Part shown: piece by piece, positions 22,897 through 33,093 of the stretch | Position numbering within the stretch: position 1 is the stretch's first letter | How the letters are laid out: each line of letters starts with the position of its first letter | Assembly: GCA_002104905.1 (NCBI GenBank) | Contig: MCFE01000111.1 | Span: forward strand, 62,001-126,000 | Length of the DNA stretch: 64,000 nt | Direction: 5' to 3' | Origin: Basidiobolus meristosporus CBS 931.73 | Lineage: Eukaryota; Basidiobolomycota; Basidiobolomycetes; Basidiobolales; Basidiobolaceae | The notes under the pieces: generated by a model | What the model was told of the DNA's origin: nothing | The model's input: only the letters and a program-made list of their open reading frames with translations | Database searches by the model: none | Position numbers and translations under genes: made by a program

Positions 22897-23770
22897 GTAA
22901 TGCAAAGTTGAGTTGAGTGCAACAAGCAACTAATTTTTATTAGAAAAGCCCTACTAAAGTATGCTGGGTTTCTCTTGGTCACAAGCCAACTTCTACATCA
23001 TTAATATGGATTTCACACAAACAAGAGCTAGAAAACACCTATAAGGGGGAATAGAATCCAGCAGGGAGAAGGAATATATTGGCTAAATACCAAAAAGTTC
23101 TTTGCAAATATTCAGGAGGTATTCATGGCAGAAGTGGCAAAAACCAAGCATATGTTTGCAAGAAGTATATGTTACCAGCAGTACAAGGTATATGGCAACT
23201 TTGCAAGTATCACACAAAAAAGCCATAGAGCTGAGGTGATTGATGTATATCAATATCTTGCAACAGATGCGCATGTTTGTAGAGGTTAGTAAGCAGGAGG
23301 CCATAGTTTTTTTTGATTTGAACTATATATGGAATACCCCAGGTAGTAGAGGGTAAGCAAATAATGGGGGTGATTCTACAGTGGAATACATGAATTGCAC
23401 AAGGGGAGGTAGAAAAAGTAAATTCCATTTGGTAAATTGGTATAGTAGCATTTTACAGAACTAGCTGTAGGCTGCTATACTACCATTATAATACCATCAA
23501 AGACTCACAATGAGGCTGTCAAACACTGTCAAGTATTTTGCCATATAAGGCAACTGGATGTACTGGCCAGTTAGATCCATTTAAAATAGTTGTAGAGTGC
23601 ATTAAGACTGCAACAATGTCATGCATTATTGCTACAGCACCAATTAAACCCCATCAGGTTTTTTAACTTTATTTAGCAGTAAAGTTAGCCAAACAACATT
23701 GTGATCCCGTCAGATGATTGTTAGGAGGGTCACTGATTCCAGGCTGCTGGTATTATGACAGTCTCCAAAC

Positions 23771-24119
23771 AGGATCATGATGGTGTGGTGGTGTATAGGT
23801 CCAAGGAAGAGATATGCCCAACACTTTTCAAATGTTTTGTGTGTGGGGTGTTCACTGGGTGCAATAGCCTCTGGCAAAAGCTTGCTAGGAATACTTGGGT
23901 TCTGCCTCTAATCTCATGTGATGGGGAATAAAGCCACAAGTTTGTCAAGGGAAAACTATTGAGCTACAATCCCCAACTTAGTTGGCGTCTTAACAAAAGC
24001 ATGTGCTGGGTTCAATGTCCTTTGAGATGACAATGTACTAAAGCTTTCAAAGTCAAAACAACTGTAAACTCCACCAGCCAGGACTTGATAAGAATGCAGC
24101 TGTGATCAATAGTTACAAA
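23771..24119. other. unassigned spacer between Plavaka arm and copia-B
   Basis: No open frame of interest, no LTR ends and no repeat relation that I can see. It is presumably transposon-derived, since both sides are. Confidence 0.4.
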
Positions 24120-24385
24120 TGTTGTAAAAATTTGTATTTCCATCTAAATACTCACCTAACTTAGTCACTTGAATCATTACCTTCAAATCCTAGAGAATAC
24201 TGACCAAATTCCTTGTCAGGATTTACTTATAATATTTTCACCAAAATACCAGGTACCCAGAACATGAAACTTCTCAAAGTTGTCCAAACAGCCCCAATCA
24301 TTGCACCCATGTTCTTGGGACCTTCTTTAACCTAATCTACTTGTTCTCCTAAGTCACTTCCAATATCTCCAAGACTCTTACAACA
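24120..24385 (+). repeat. copia-B 5' LTR, 266 bp
   Basis: It starts TGTTGTAAAAATT and ends CTCTTACAACA, giving 7-bp inverted termini TGTTGTA/TACAACA. It is followed immediately by a primer site and gag. A diverged relative lies at 18629. Confidence 0.75.
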
Positions 24386-24398
24386 GGCTATGAGCCCC
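24386..24398 (+). promoter_or_regulatory. copia-B primer-binding site
   Basis: GGCTATGAGCCCC directly after the LTR is complementary to the initiator tRNA-Met anticodon arm with one mismatch. It is the same strategy as copia-A. Confidence 0.7.
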
Positions 24399-24416
24399 AA
24401 GCTGTCACTCTCTGCA

Positions 24417-25217
24417 ATGTCTACCACTGCTATTACTGGAATTTTCCCCTCTGCTGAAAAGTTGGATGGATCTAACTATCAAGTGTGGAAGGTGAAGATG
24501 AAGATGCAGCTATAAAAAAGAGGCCTTTGGGATATTGTCATGGGAGAAGAATGTCCTCCTAAAAACATGGGAGAGGAAGCCTTAAAGTACCAGAAGAAAG
24601 AACAAAGTGCCTTTAACTGCACTTGCCATAATGTTAAAGACAAATTGCTAATTCAATGCTCAAGAGCAAAAACAGCAAAGAATGCCTGGAAGGCATTAGA
24701 AGACACCTACAATTCATGTTCAGCTGCAAAGAAAATGTATCTGAGATGAAAATTCTTTACCAGAAAAATGCTGCCAGGAGAAGAAATGAAAAATCTAATT
24801 AACAGAATTACCCTGATGGTGGATGAAATGGAATCTGTGGGTGTACCAACTACTGATGAGGATATGGTAGTTACCATCCTGAATAGCCTGACAGACAAGT
24901 TTCAGGGCCTTGTATCAGCCCTAGAGTCCAGAACTGAAGATTTGACCTTGAATTACATATATGGAAGGCTCCTGGATGAAGAATTAAGAAAATCAAGCAC
25001 CAATAAAAAGGAAGAAGAAAATGCTTTAATTGGCAATGATAACCAACAAAAGAGGTACCCAAGACCCAAAGATAAGCCCAAAGAAAAACCTATCACAGCA
25101 TGGGAGGGAGACAATGTGGTGTTTATACCAAAGCTAAAAAATCAAAATACATTCAAGATCCATGAAGCTCTTGAGTGCAATGATGAAGAGTGGGCTAATA
25201 TTCAAGAGGCTGTTTGA
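24417..25217 (+). pseudogene. copia-B gag, interrupted by stops
   Basis: ATG at 24417 opens a UBN2-type gag (LDGSNYQVWKVKMKMQL). TAA at 24513 and TGA at about 24747 interrupt it. It is otherwise readable through KAWKALEDTYNSCSAAKKMY and VTILNSLTDKFQGLVSALES to about 25050. There the charged linker passes into NTFKIHEALECNDEEWANIQ, which is not gag-like. No zinc knuckle, integrase or RT follows. The element is 3'-truncated or rearranged. Confidence 0.75.
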
Positions 25218-25599
25218 AGTCTAGCATGCCAACACCTCAAGGCCAAGCAGAATGCACTTGACTTGCTCCATGAGCATTATCCTGGATTCAAATGAGTAAA
25301 CAGATTTTGGGCCAGCACTGGTATGCTAAAAAAGTATTTCAAGAATAGCAGAAACTAGCAAAGGCAGAAGAACAAGAGTGCAATGGCTAAAAACCAACTG
25401 CTTCCTCAAGATCCCATTACAAGCAGGGCCAAAAGCTCCAAACAAGTGTCAAAGAGACATCAGGTAGCTGGATGAGTGCCAATAAGGGAAAAGCAGACAG
25501 ATACAAATGCACCAGCATAACATTTACCAAGGAAAAAGCATAGTTCTCAAATGCTCCAGAGTCAATATACCATGTCTGAGAATCCCTGTTTGTGGTCAT
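25218..25599. pseudogene. transposon debris with a copia protease fragment on the minus strand
   Basis: At 25417-25599 the minus strand reads TTNRDSQTWYIDSGAF, a copia aspartic-protease motif, opposite in direction to the copia-B gag just upstream. The plus strand at 25218-25350 keeps a protein-like stretch (KQNALDLLHEHYPGFK, WASTGMLKKYFKNS) in frame with the preceding fused gag end but for stops. The origin of that stretch is unknown. Confidence 0.5.
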
Positions 25600-26469
25600 A
25601 TTTAGTGCAGATATGAATAGTATATCTTCAATTGTTGCAGCATTTCCATATTTGGGCTTTTTCTGCTGATTTTCTCTCTGAGCAAGTGCTGCTGGTCACT
25701 GATTCTCCTTGACCTGAATCTGCCACCAGTCATATCATATCAGTGCAGGAATCTGACAGTAATATCACAGATGTTGGGGCCCAAAACCCCATCTAACCTG
25801 AATACCTACCCCTAAGAAAAAAAATTAAGAAAAGGCCAGTAGAATACCATCATCATATCAGCTGAATTCCAAGTTTCTCCAAGCTTATAACAATTGAAAT
25901 CTCAAGAAGTAGCTCTTTGGCAGACAGGCAGAAATATTTTTTGGGAGGAGACTAGGCCCCCTGGCATCCATACCAGATTTGGTAGTGCTCTACTCACTGC
26001 TTCCACCAAAATATTGCAACTAAAATTTTGAAGGAGAAACACCAGCTGAATGCCAGCAAAATACCATTAGAACACCAGCAGAATACCAGCAGATTATCAG
26101 ATGAATTCCAAGTTTGAGATTTCTCATAGGGGCATGTTGGTAAGTGGTGTTAAAAGTGGTTTGCTCTATTGGATATCATTTGAACTAGCTGACAGATTTC
26201 TGGCGTATCTGCACTTCAGAAAATCACAGGCCAATACATCCATCTCCACCAAACTTGGACGGAATGCCAGCAACCAGATTCACTTGGTTGACATGCAGTT
26301 GACTCTCGAACTCATATGGCCTTCATATCTATGGCACAAACGGTTCTTGGATGGAACAGGTATGAAGCAGTAGTGGGGGAGGGGATACAATGTTTGGTGA
26401 GAACCGAAACACGCGGGTTGATTTATATAGGTAAAAGGTTGGAAGGGGAACACGTTAGTGAGGTCAAAT
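25600..26469. other. non-coding spacer at the transposon/gene boundary with a short direct repeat
   Basis: No gene is supported. CCAGTAGAATACC...GCTGAATTCCAAGTTT at about 25838-25877 recurs as CCAGCAGAATACC...GATGAATTCCAAGTTT at about 26078-26116. This is a direct repeat some 240 bp apart, with a local CCAGCA-rich run in front. Base composition changes from AT-rich to balanced near 26,400. Confidence 0.4.
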
Positions 26470-26516
26470 CTATTGTGCTTTTCGGCCTTTCTTCTTGGTG
26501 ACCACTTGGAATGTAT

Positions 26517-29500
26517 TCACCGCCGGTTGAGGAACGGAGGGAACGGTGTCGAGGGTCGAGGGGGAACCAAGCCAGCGTCAACCTTACGCCGCTTCACGTA
26601 CTCGAAGGCGAACCGCCGGCCGTCCATGGATGAGGAATAGGCATACACCGATTCTGCGATGATATCCATGGTTGCCGGTGGTGGATCAAGGGGGAAGGTG
26701 AGCAGCATTTGGATGAGATCATCGGTGTTGACCCCGCTGAGCCCCTTCAACGTGTTACGGCACCAGTTCAAGAACTCTGGACTGGGTGGCTTGGGCTCTT
26801 GATGGCTGACCACTTTCTTGGAAGCGTCGGTGGATTTAGATTGGGACTGGCCCGCCGATCTAAAACAGATGATCAGAGAAGCTCGACCAAAGGGGGTTTC
26901 TGTGTTCCTACCTTCCGGGCAATGCGGAGTCCGCTGTCTTTGAATCGCTGCCGGATTTCGAAGCGGTAGATTTCCCACCTAGAATGGTTGTCCAGCCGGT
27001 GATTGGGGTTGGCTGAGGAAGGGATTAGCCCCGGTGCGTAGCATCAACAGTCAGGGTAGGGCTTACCTTGGGGGTGGAGGATGCGACGGTGTCAGCATAA
27101 CGCTTGCTAGTGCTGCTTCCACGGGATTGGCTTTCTTGAAGCTTGGTGCGAAGCTTGGAAGCCTCCTCTTCTTCTTTCTGGATCTCCAAGATACTCTTCT
27201 TCGGTGCGTTAGTGCTCTGCCAAGCAGCAGCATTCTCGGCCTCTTGGTTGGGTGACTCCGATGCCTCGGCGGCTGCCTGGTTAGCGTCTGAACGACGTTT
27301 TTCAACCTCAGGGGATGATTTCACCTCGGGGTCAGGAAGCTCTTGGGAAGGGCGAGTAAGAGTGGAGAGGGGCTCATCGGTGATCTTTGCCCATGGGGTC
27401 AATGTAGCAAAAGTGGTTGATGGAGACCCATGGGCGCTACCAGATCGACTCCAGGCATTGGGGGTTGAGATAGCCGAAACTGTGGATTTTTGGGAATCCT
27501 CCGGTCTCTCGACTTGTTTATCCGAAGATGGTTCGGACGCCTCGACAGCGGATGCCTGCACATCAGCATCCGTTTGGTTAGGAAGTTTACCTTGCTTGCG
27601 CTCCTCTTCCAGTCTCAGTTGGGCCAATGCCGAGCTAGCAGAATCCACCAGCTCACTTCTGGGCTGATCATTAAACCCAGTATCGGGGCTGATCGAGTGG
27701 TCAAATTCGGTCGCTGGGAGAAGAAAAACGTTAGCAATTCCACCACAACCGCAATGCTACACGCTATATTCGTCTACCTAGTGAGATTCCGGAGGTAACC
27801 GCGCCCAAACCGCTCCAACCACCAGGGGAGCTCAAAGGCTTAGTCTGCGACCAAGGATCTCCCCTCTGGCTATTGGCCGGAAGCTGCGGGAATGGTGGGT
27901 CTTTGAACATGTCTGCTCCATTTGGAATTCCCCAAGGGTTCCCTGCAGGGTTCATGGGAGCATTCCGGCTAGCTAGCAGTGGTTCATAACCTGGCTGAGA
28001 TGACATCTGTGGCATCAAGTTGCCGATCAGATCATTCTGGAAGCCGGGAGAATGCTGTTGAAATTGAAGGAACTGCTGCATCTGCATATTCTGGCGTTGC
28101 TGCATCGCTTGCAAGTATTGGTGGCGCTCGAAGGCCGCACGCGAGTTGTCCAGCCCGAAGCCTCCACCGGCACCGCCATTCATAGCGAGATTGTCCCCAA
28201 CGAATTGAGAATTACCACCCAATGGTGGCCCGAATAGGTTGTTTCCCCAAGGGCTAGTCGAGCCCGCCTTGGGATCCAGGTTGATATCCATTCGTCGGCT
28301 CTGGCTCTCCAAGTGTCTCCGGAAGCCCATCGCATTCTGCTCAAACCCAGAGGTGAGCGGGGCACCGAATGGGTCAAAGCTTCCTCTGCCAGCCCCAATG
28401 TTCATTGGGTTGTGCTTATCGGCAACTGGGGACGAGGGAAGGCTTAGGAAATTTCGATTGAACTGAGTCCGCATCTGTTGATGAGGAAGCATGTTGGGCG
28501 GAGGCATTGGGCGTTGTGCTGACAAGAAAGGTTGCTTGTCATCCCCTACTTGACGCACTAGCACACCCAGTGGCTCAAAGGAAGGATATCCTTCGCGTTT
28601 CACAAGTAATGAAGGTGGGAAGAACCCGGCGGAATACCACTCCTGCATCTCTTCAGTCGAGAAGGGGCCTAAGATAGTATCAAATACCACCAATGAGTTA
28701 GGGTATTCGTAGACGTGAATATTCCATGCTCGTTACCTTGGACATTTCCAGCTGGATCTTTATAGAACCATCTTGCGATCTGAGGAGAGGCACTTCCCAA
28801 GTCTTCTCTCTTAAACCCAAGGTGGCTGGGGAATCCTTCCGGTAGCATATTCGGGTTTGTCGATATCTTGAGTTTTTCGGTCGCTTCGATACTCCCTTCA
28901 CTGCTCGCTGGAATAGCATTGTTGGCTTGACTAGGGCCTAACTGCTTGGCTACGTTTTGAGCCAAATCTTTCTCCAGCATCTGCTCTCCGGAATTAAACA
29001 CTCCGCTTTGCGACTGGTCACGAGGTGGCTCTTGAGCGGATTCCTGCAACGAATTAATCCCCAAACTAGCTTGAATAACCTGTGCAAAACAACCCACCTT
29101 GGCAGAGCCCGGTTCTTCTAACGATTCAGGAGTATGGCAGGATTTTTCAATTGGCTCTAGTGATTCATATAAGTCGGTCTCAGGTCCATTGTCAAATCTA
29201 AAGACCCCGCTGTTGTCAAACGTTCCCACTACACGTCTGCTGATGCCCGTCCATAAGGCATTATCATCTTGCGATAACCCATTGCTATCCCTCGAGATAT
29301 TTCTTCCGAACCGTGTGAGATCTACAAAAAGGTTGTTGAGCGATCACTTCACTATCGACAGAGTATCCACCCTAACCAACCTTGCTCCAACTTTTGCTCC
29401 ACCTCAGATTGGAATTCCTTGGAATTTTGAGCGTAACCTAAGTCATTCCATGATTAAGCTGGCCATCGCACGGAGAATCTGATTGAATTCAATACCTCCA

Positions 29501-30186
29501 CGACTCCTCGGCGGTGTGGCTAAACCGCTTCTACTAGGGTTTCGTTCATTTCTAATAAAGCTTGATGGATTTGTGGTTCCTTGGACGATTCTTCGTGTTA
29601 ACTCGCTGTTTACCGAGCCTGAGAGAAGCTACATCGGGTCGATTCCCAATAAGGGGGATTTTAGCATCAGACTTCACACTACACTCGACCAGACGCCATA
29701 CCTTTTTCTCGTTTTCGTCCAACGAAATACTAGCCATAGGCTGGAGACTTTCTTCACTCGTGACATATTCATGTCTTTCGAAATCCAGTGGCATAGGGAC
29801 GTGCTTATATAACGATAACATCAACTCTTTGGAGTATTTGAAAGGGTTAAGTTGATCGTCTAGATTTGATTCGGAAGTGTACCCTTTAAGCAGGTCCTCC
29901 GGGCTCTCTTGATTTAGAGTGTTCCGTCTAGAGGTGTTAGTGGCCGCGATGGTGGAATAGGTAAAGCTTCCTTGGGTTCCATTGACTCCTGGTGAAACCA
30001 AAGGAGATGTAGGTAGACTAGAGGTACTAAATGCACCTCGTGAATTCAAATCTAGAGCCCCCGGAGTAACTGGTTTGGATAATCGTCTCATCCTAAAAGG
30101 AGGGATGAGTTACATACGAAGCAGATTCCACATAATCGACATCGTGATTACCATTCGGGACCGAAATTCATGGTGTTGCTGGTCAT
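26517..30186 (-). CDS. GYF-domain protein (SMY2/SYH1/GIGYF family)
   Basis: Exons by splice signals and phase: 30152-30186, 29614-30092, 28737-29321, 27778-28668, 27067-27713, 26912-27012, 26517-26859, about 1,026 aa. The short first exon (MNFGPEW) joins MRRLSKPVTPG to give the family's start. The GYF domain is split by the 28669-28736 intron: WFYKDPAGNVQ | GPFSTEEMQEWYSAGFF, which binds proline-rich PPG-type ligands. A Gln/Met/Asn-rich stretch and a charged helix follow. Family members act in mRNA regulation and ER-Golgi traffic. Intron 29322-29613 (292 bp) is long for this locus and may hide a 24-nt phase-neutral exon (TPPRSRG). Beyond the TGA at 26517 another frame reads NTFQVVTKKKGRKAQ to a stop at 26470, so the 3' end is uncertain. 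Confidence 0.85.
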
Positions 30187-30686
30187 ATTTAACAGATATC
30201 TGTAGGGTTCGGGGAGAGCAAAAATGGGAATCGTTAGACCCAGTTGGTCAATTCGTGAAATATGTCTCGAAGGGGTTGGACGTTCGAAAGGGAAATACCT
30301 TGGAAGTGGTTTGTTTCGATTGTCGATAAGACGCAAAGAAGCAGTCAGAAGTTTCCTCACAAAAAATCTCCAAGACTTAATGATCCCGGTGATGAATGTT
30401 GATCTGAGGCCAAAATTTCACCAATGGTTGGCAAAAAAAAACTCCTTAGTAAATTTAATGTTCATCTCGGATCACATGATCCCGAGCATCAATCTGTTGC
30501 TAATTGGTTGTGTATGAAGTTTGTGTGCTGTTAATTTGAGAGCATTATTTCATGTGTAAAGCAACACAAATCAGATACTCTCAGGCAGTGGTACAAAATT
30601 CCCAACCTTAGCCCACTGATGCGTAGCGTAACATCAATTCTATGCAAAGGTCTGGCCCATGATGCCTCTAAATTAGATAGAATGAG
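30187..30686. other. intergenic, upstream of the GYF gene
   Basis: An open minus-strand extension of the first GYF exon reaches 30360 but lacks conservation cues. I read it as 5' UTR or promoter. Nothing else is recognised. Confidence 0.4.
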
Positions 30687-31012
30687 CTTTATTTTCGATT
30701 AGGGATTAGCCTAGCTGGCACTCGCTCGTTGTGTTCTTGGTCGTGCCTCTCTCGGTGGTCAATCACGTGTGTATTTTATGGGGTTTCTAGGGTGTTATCA
30801 TAGGGGTGGCTGAGGGGGAAGTAGCACTGGTGTGGCGTAGAGAGACTCTACATCCACACCCATGTCCACAACACATCAAGCCAATTTATCACAAGTCATT
30901 TACATCGAGTTCCAGTTTTCCATTCTTCTTCGACGGTCATTCATCCAGCAAATATACACAGCACCCCATCCCGCGGACAGAATCACGGTTGATCATCTCA
31001 ACAAGCAGTCAC

Positions 31013-31453
31013 TTATCTGCCAGAGTCGGAGATTGGCTCGGCGGCCTCTTTCCTCATCTGAGTCACCTTCTTCTCCATGTTCTGGAGCATCACGTCGAAC
31101 TTCTGCTTCAGTGACTCGCGAATAGGTTGACCCTCAGGCTTGACATTAGGCTGGACATCCTCGGCCCAAGCAGACGCGACCTTCTCCTTGAAGGTCGGCG
31201 AGGCCTCGGAGTCCATGCCACCCATATTCATAGGCTTGGACATGGACATGGGCATGGGCGCGGGCGCGAGAGCTGGCTTTGCAGAGTCAGTAGCCTCGAC
31301 ACTTTTGATTGTGGCGGTGGTTGTCTCAGTCCCCGGCTGATCAGGTACATTCTTCATGACTGCAGTGATCTCGAACGGCATCGCCTCAGCAGCGAGCATC
31401 CAGGACGACGACACGACGACAATGGAGAGAAGAGCGACGGCAGAGAGACGCAT
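31013..31453 (-). CDS. small secreted Met/Pro-rich protein, left copy
   Basis: 146 aa, intronless. An N-terminal signal peptide (RLSAVALLSIVVVSSSWML, probable cleavage after AAEA) is followed by a Thr/Lys-rich stretch. A low-complexity block around residues 63-80 reads ALAPAPMPMSMSKPMNMGGM. The C-terminal half is charged and probably helical (FKEKVASAWAEDVQPN, KQKFDVMLQNMEKKVTQMRK). There are no cysteines, no membrane segment after the signal and no known domain. Met-X-Met spacing resembles extracellular copper-binding segments, but that is only a resemblance. It is identical to the right copy in protein and DNA. It is divergently transcribed from it across a shared 709-bp symmetric region. 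Function unknown. Confidence 0.8.
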   Translation of the reverse strand: MRLSAVALLSIVVVSSSWMLAAEAMPFEITAVMKNVPDQPGTETTTATIKSVEATDSAKPALAPAPMPMSMSKPMNMGGMDSEASPTFKEKVASAWAEDVQPNVKPEGQPIRESLKQKFDVMLQNMEKKVTQMRKEAAEPISDSGR

Positions 31454-32162
31454 GGTTGACGGATCGGCTGAAGTGGCAAGTTACTAAGAGTTATCGAATG
31501 AGTTGGGTTGAGCAACGAAGAAGCAGGATAGTGCGGGAGGTGCAGAGCGGGTTAGGTTAGTGAACTGGTTATCGTTGAATACGACAGTGCTTTTGCTAAC
31601 CATGGAGTATAGAGACTATATATGCCTGACGGGAGGGTATTTACAGTACCCATGATCATGGGTATACCAGAGCTCTCAGAGCAACGATCTGTAAGTTTCA
31701 ACGCATGCACAATCATTTCAACAAACAGATTGACAGCAGTTGGATGCAAATCGAGTGTTCTGGGGACTAAAACAATCTTAATGCACGTTAACTGTAATAC
31801 CATTCCATTTTATGATTTGCATAGTCGTTTAGATGATACTTTATTCTAAGTGAATTAGTCAAATATTTATATCCGAATGCTGTCATTTTGTTTGTTGAAA
31901 TGATTGTGCATGCGTTGAAACTTACAGATCGTTGCTCTGAGAGCTCTGGTATACCCATGATCATGGGTACTGTAAATACCCTCCCGTCAGGCATATATAG
32001 TCTCTATACTCCATGGTTAGCAAAAGCACTGTCGTATTCAACGATAACCAGTTCACTAACCTAACCCGCTCTGCACCTCCCGCACTATCCTGCTTCTTCG
32101 TTGCTCAACCCAACTCATTCGATAACTCTTAGTAACTTGCCACTTCAGCCGATCCGTCAACC
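31454..32162. promoter_or_regulatory. shared symmetric divergent promoter of the duplicated pair
   Basis: Each half has a TATA-like GCATATATAG (plus strand at 31991-32000; mirrored at 31616-31625), about 165 bp before its ATG. Each half also has the exact 18-bp palindrome TACCCATGATCATGGGTA (31647-31664 and 31952-31969) followed by a GAGCTC palindrome. These are upstream of TATA in both directions, where an operator-like or activator site would lie. Promoter function is inference. Confidence 0.6.
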
Positions 32163-32603
32163 ATGCGTCTCTCTGCCGTCGCTCTTCTCTCCATTGTCGT
32201 CGTGTCGTCGTCCTGGATGCTCGCTGCTGAGGCGATGCCGTTCGAGATCACTGCAGTCATGAAGAATGTACCTGATCAGCCGGGGACTGAGACAACCACC
32301 GCCACAATCAAAAGTGTCGAGGCTACTGACTCTGCAAAGCCAGCTCTCGCGCCCGCGCCCATGCCCATGTCCATGTCCAAGCCTATGAATATGGGTGGCA
32401 TGGACTCCGAGGCCTCGCCGACCTTCAAGGAGAAGGTCGCGTCTGCTTGGGCCGAGGATGTCCAGCCTAATGTCAAGCCTGAGGGTCAACCTATTCGCGA
32501 GTCACTGAAGCAGAAGTTCGACGTGATGCTCCAGAACATGGAGAAGAAGGTGACTCAGATGAGGAAAGAGGCCGCCGAGCCAATCTCCGACTCTGGCAGA
32601 TAA
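32163..32603 (+). CDS. small secreted Met/Pro-rich protein, right copy
   Basis: It encodes the same 146 residues as the left copy at 31013-31453, without any nucleotide difference that I can see in the coding part. Start ATG follows CCGTCAACC and leads straight into the hydrophobic signal peptide; the stop is TAA after DSGR. Identity of coding, 5' and 3' flanks points to recent duplication or ongoing gene conversion. Dosage of the secreted product would be doubled if both are expressed. Confidence 0.8.
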   Translation: MRLSAVALLSIVVVSSSWMLAAEAMPFEITAVMKNVPDQPGTETTTATIKSVEATDSAKPALAPAPMPMSMSKPMNMGGMDSEASPTFKEKVASAWAEDVQPNVKPEGQPIRESLKQKFDVMLQNMEKKVTQMRKEAAEPISDSGR

Positions 32604-33093
32604 GTGACTGCTTGTTGAGATGATCAACCGTGATTCTGTCCGCGGGATGGGGTGCTGTGTATATTTGCTGGATGAATGACCGTCGAAGAAGAATGGAAAA
32701 CTGGAACTCGATGTAAATGACTTGTGATAAATTGGCTTGATGTGTTGTGGACATGGGTGTGGATGTAGAGTCTCTCTACGCCACACCAGTGCTACTTCCC
32801 CCTCAGCCACCCCTATGATAACACCCTAGAAACCCCATAAAATACACACGTGATTGACCACCGAGAGAGGCACGACCAAGAACACAATGAGCGAGTGCCA
32901 GCTAGGCTAATCCCTAATCGAAAATAAAGTAAATCCTATCTAACTATAGTATATTAGGTGATTGGATAGTAGATCATGAAAAAAATGATTTATTTGTGAT
33001 TATGCCAGCAAGTCATCAATCTCAAGACTGATGGTGGGAATTGTGGTTATTCGCGAGAGTGGGGAAGAAAAATCACTCGGGCAATTCTAAAAT

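Larger units (their letters stand above)
18905..23770. mobile_element. head-to-head pair of Plavaka/CACTA-like DNA transposons
   Basis: Two related arms in opposite orientation, about 18905-20600 and 22060-23770, mirror each other about position 21335 (for example CTGTCATAATGCCAGCAGC near 18918 against its complement near 23750). The left arm codes on the minus strand and the right arm on the plus strand for the same transposase-like protein, so the 5' ends face each other. The central about 1.4 kb is not visibly palindromic and holds transposase N-terminal parts. Family assignment rests on Tnp2-type motifs in the right copy. Confidence 0.6.
30687..32929. repeat. near-perfect inverted duplication (palindrome), arms 1,042 bp, spacer 159 bp
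   Basis: Arm 30687-31728 is the reverse complement of 31888-32929; paired coordinates sum to 63616 throughout, so there is no net indel. I see one mismatch (30728 G against 32888 T). The spacer 31729-31887 keeps partial symmetry before diverging. Each arm carries one whole gene with promoter and 3' flank. Outer junctions are sharp, at CTTTATTTTCGATTAGGG. No transposase, LTR or target duplication is visible. Confidence 0.95.

Noticed and set aside
27143..27667. 174-codon plus-strand frame
   Set aside because: Antisense of the charged helical part of the GYF gene.
30187..30360. N-terminal extension of the GYF protein
   Set aside because: It is open by chance; the family start MNFGPEW lies in the short exon after ATG 30186.
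32157..32489. 110-codon frames antisense to the duplicated secreted gene (also 31127-31459)
   Set aside because: They are present in both arms only because of the palindrome; the sense frame has a signal peptide and sensible start and stop.
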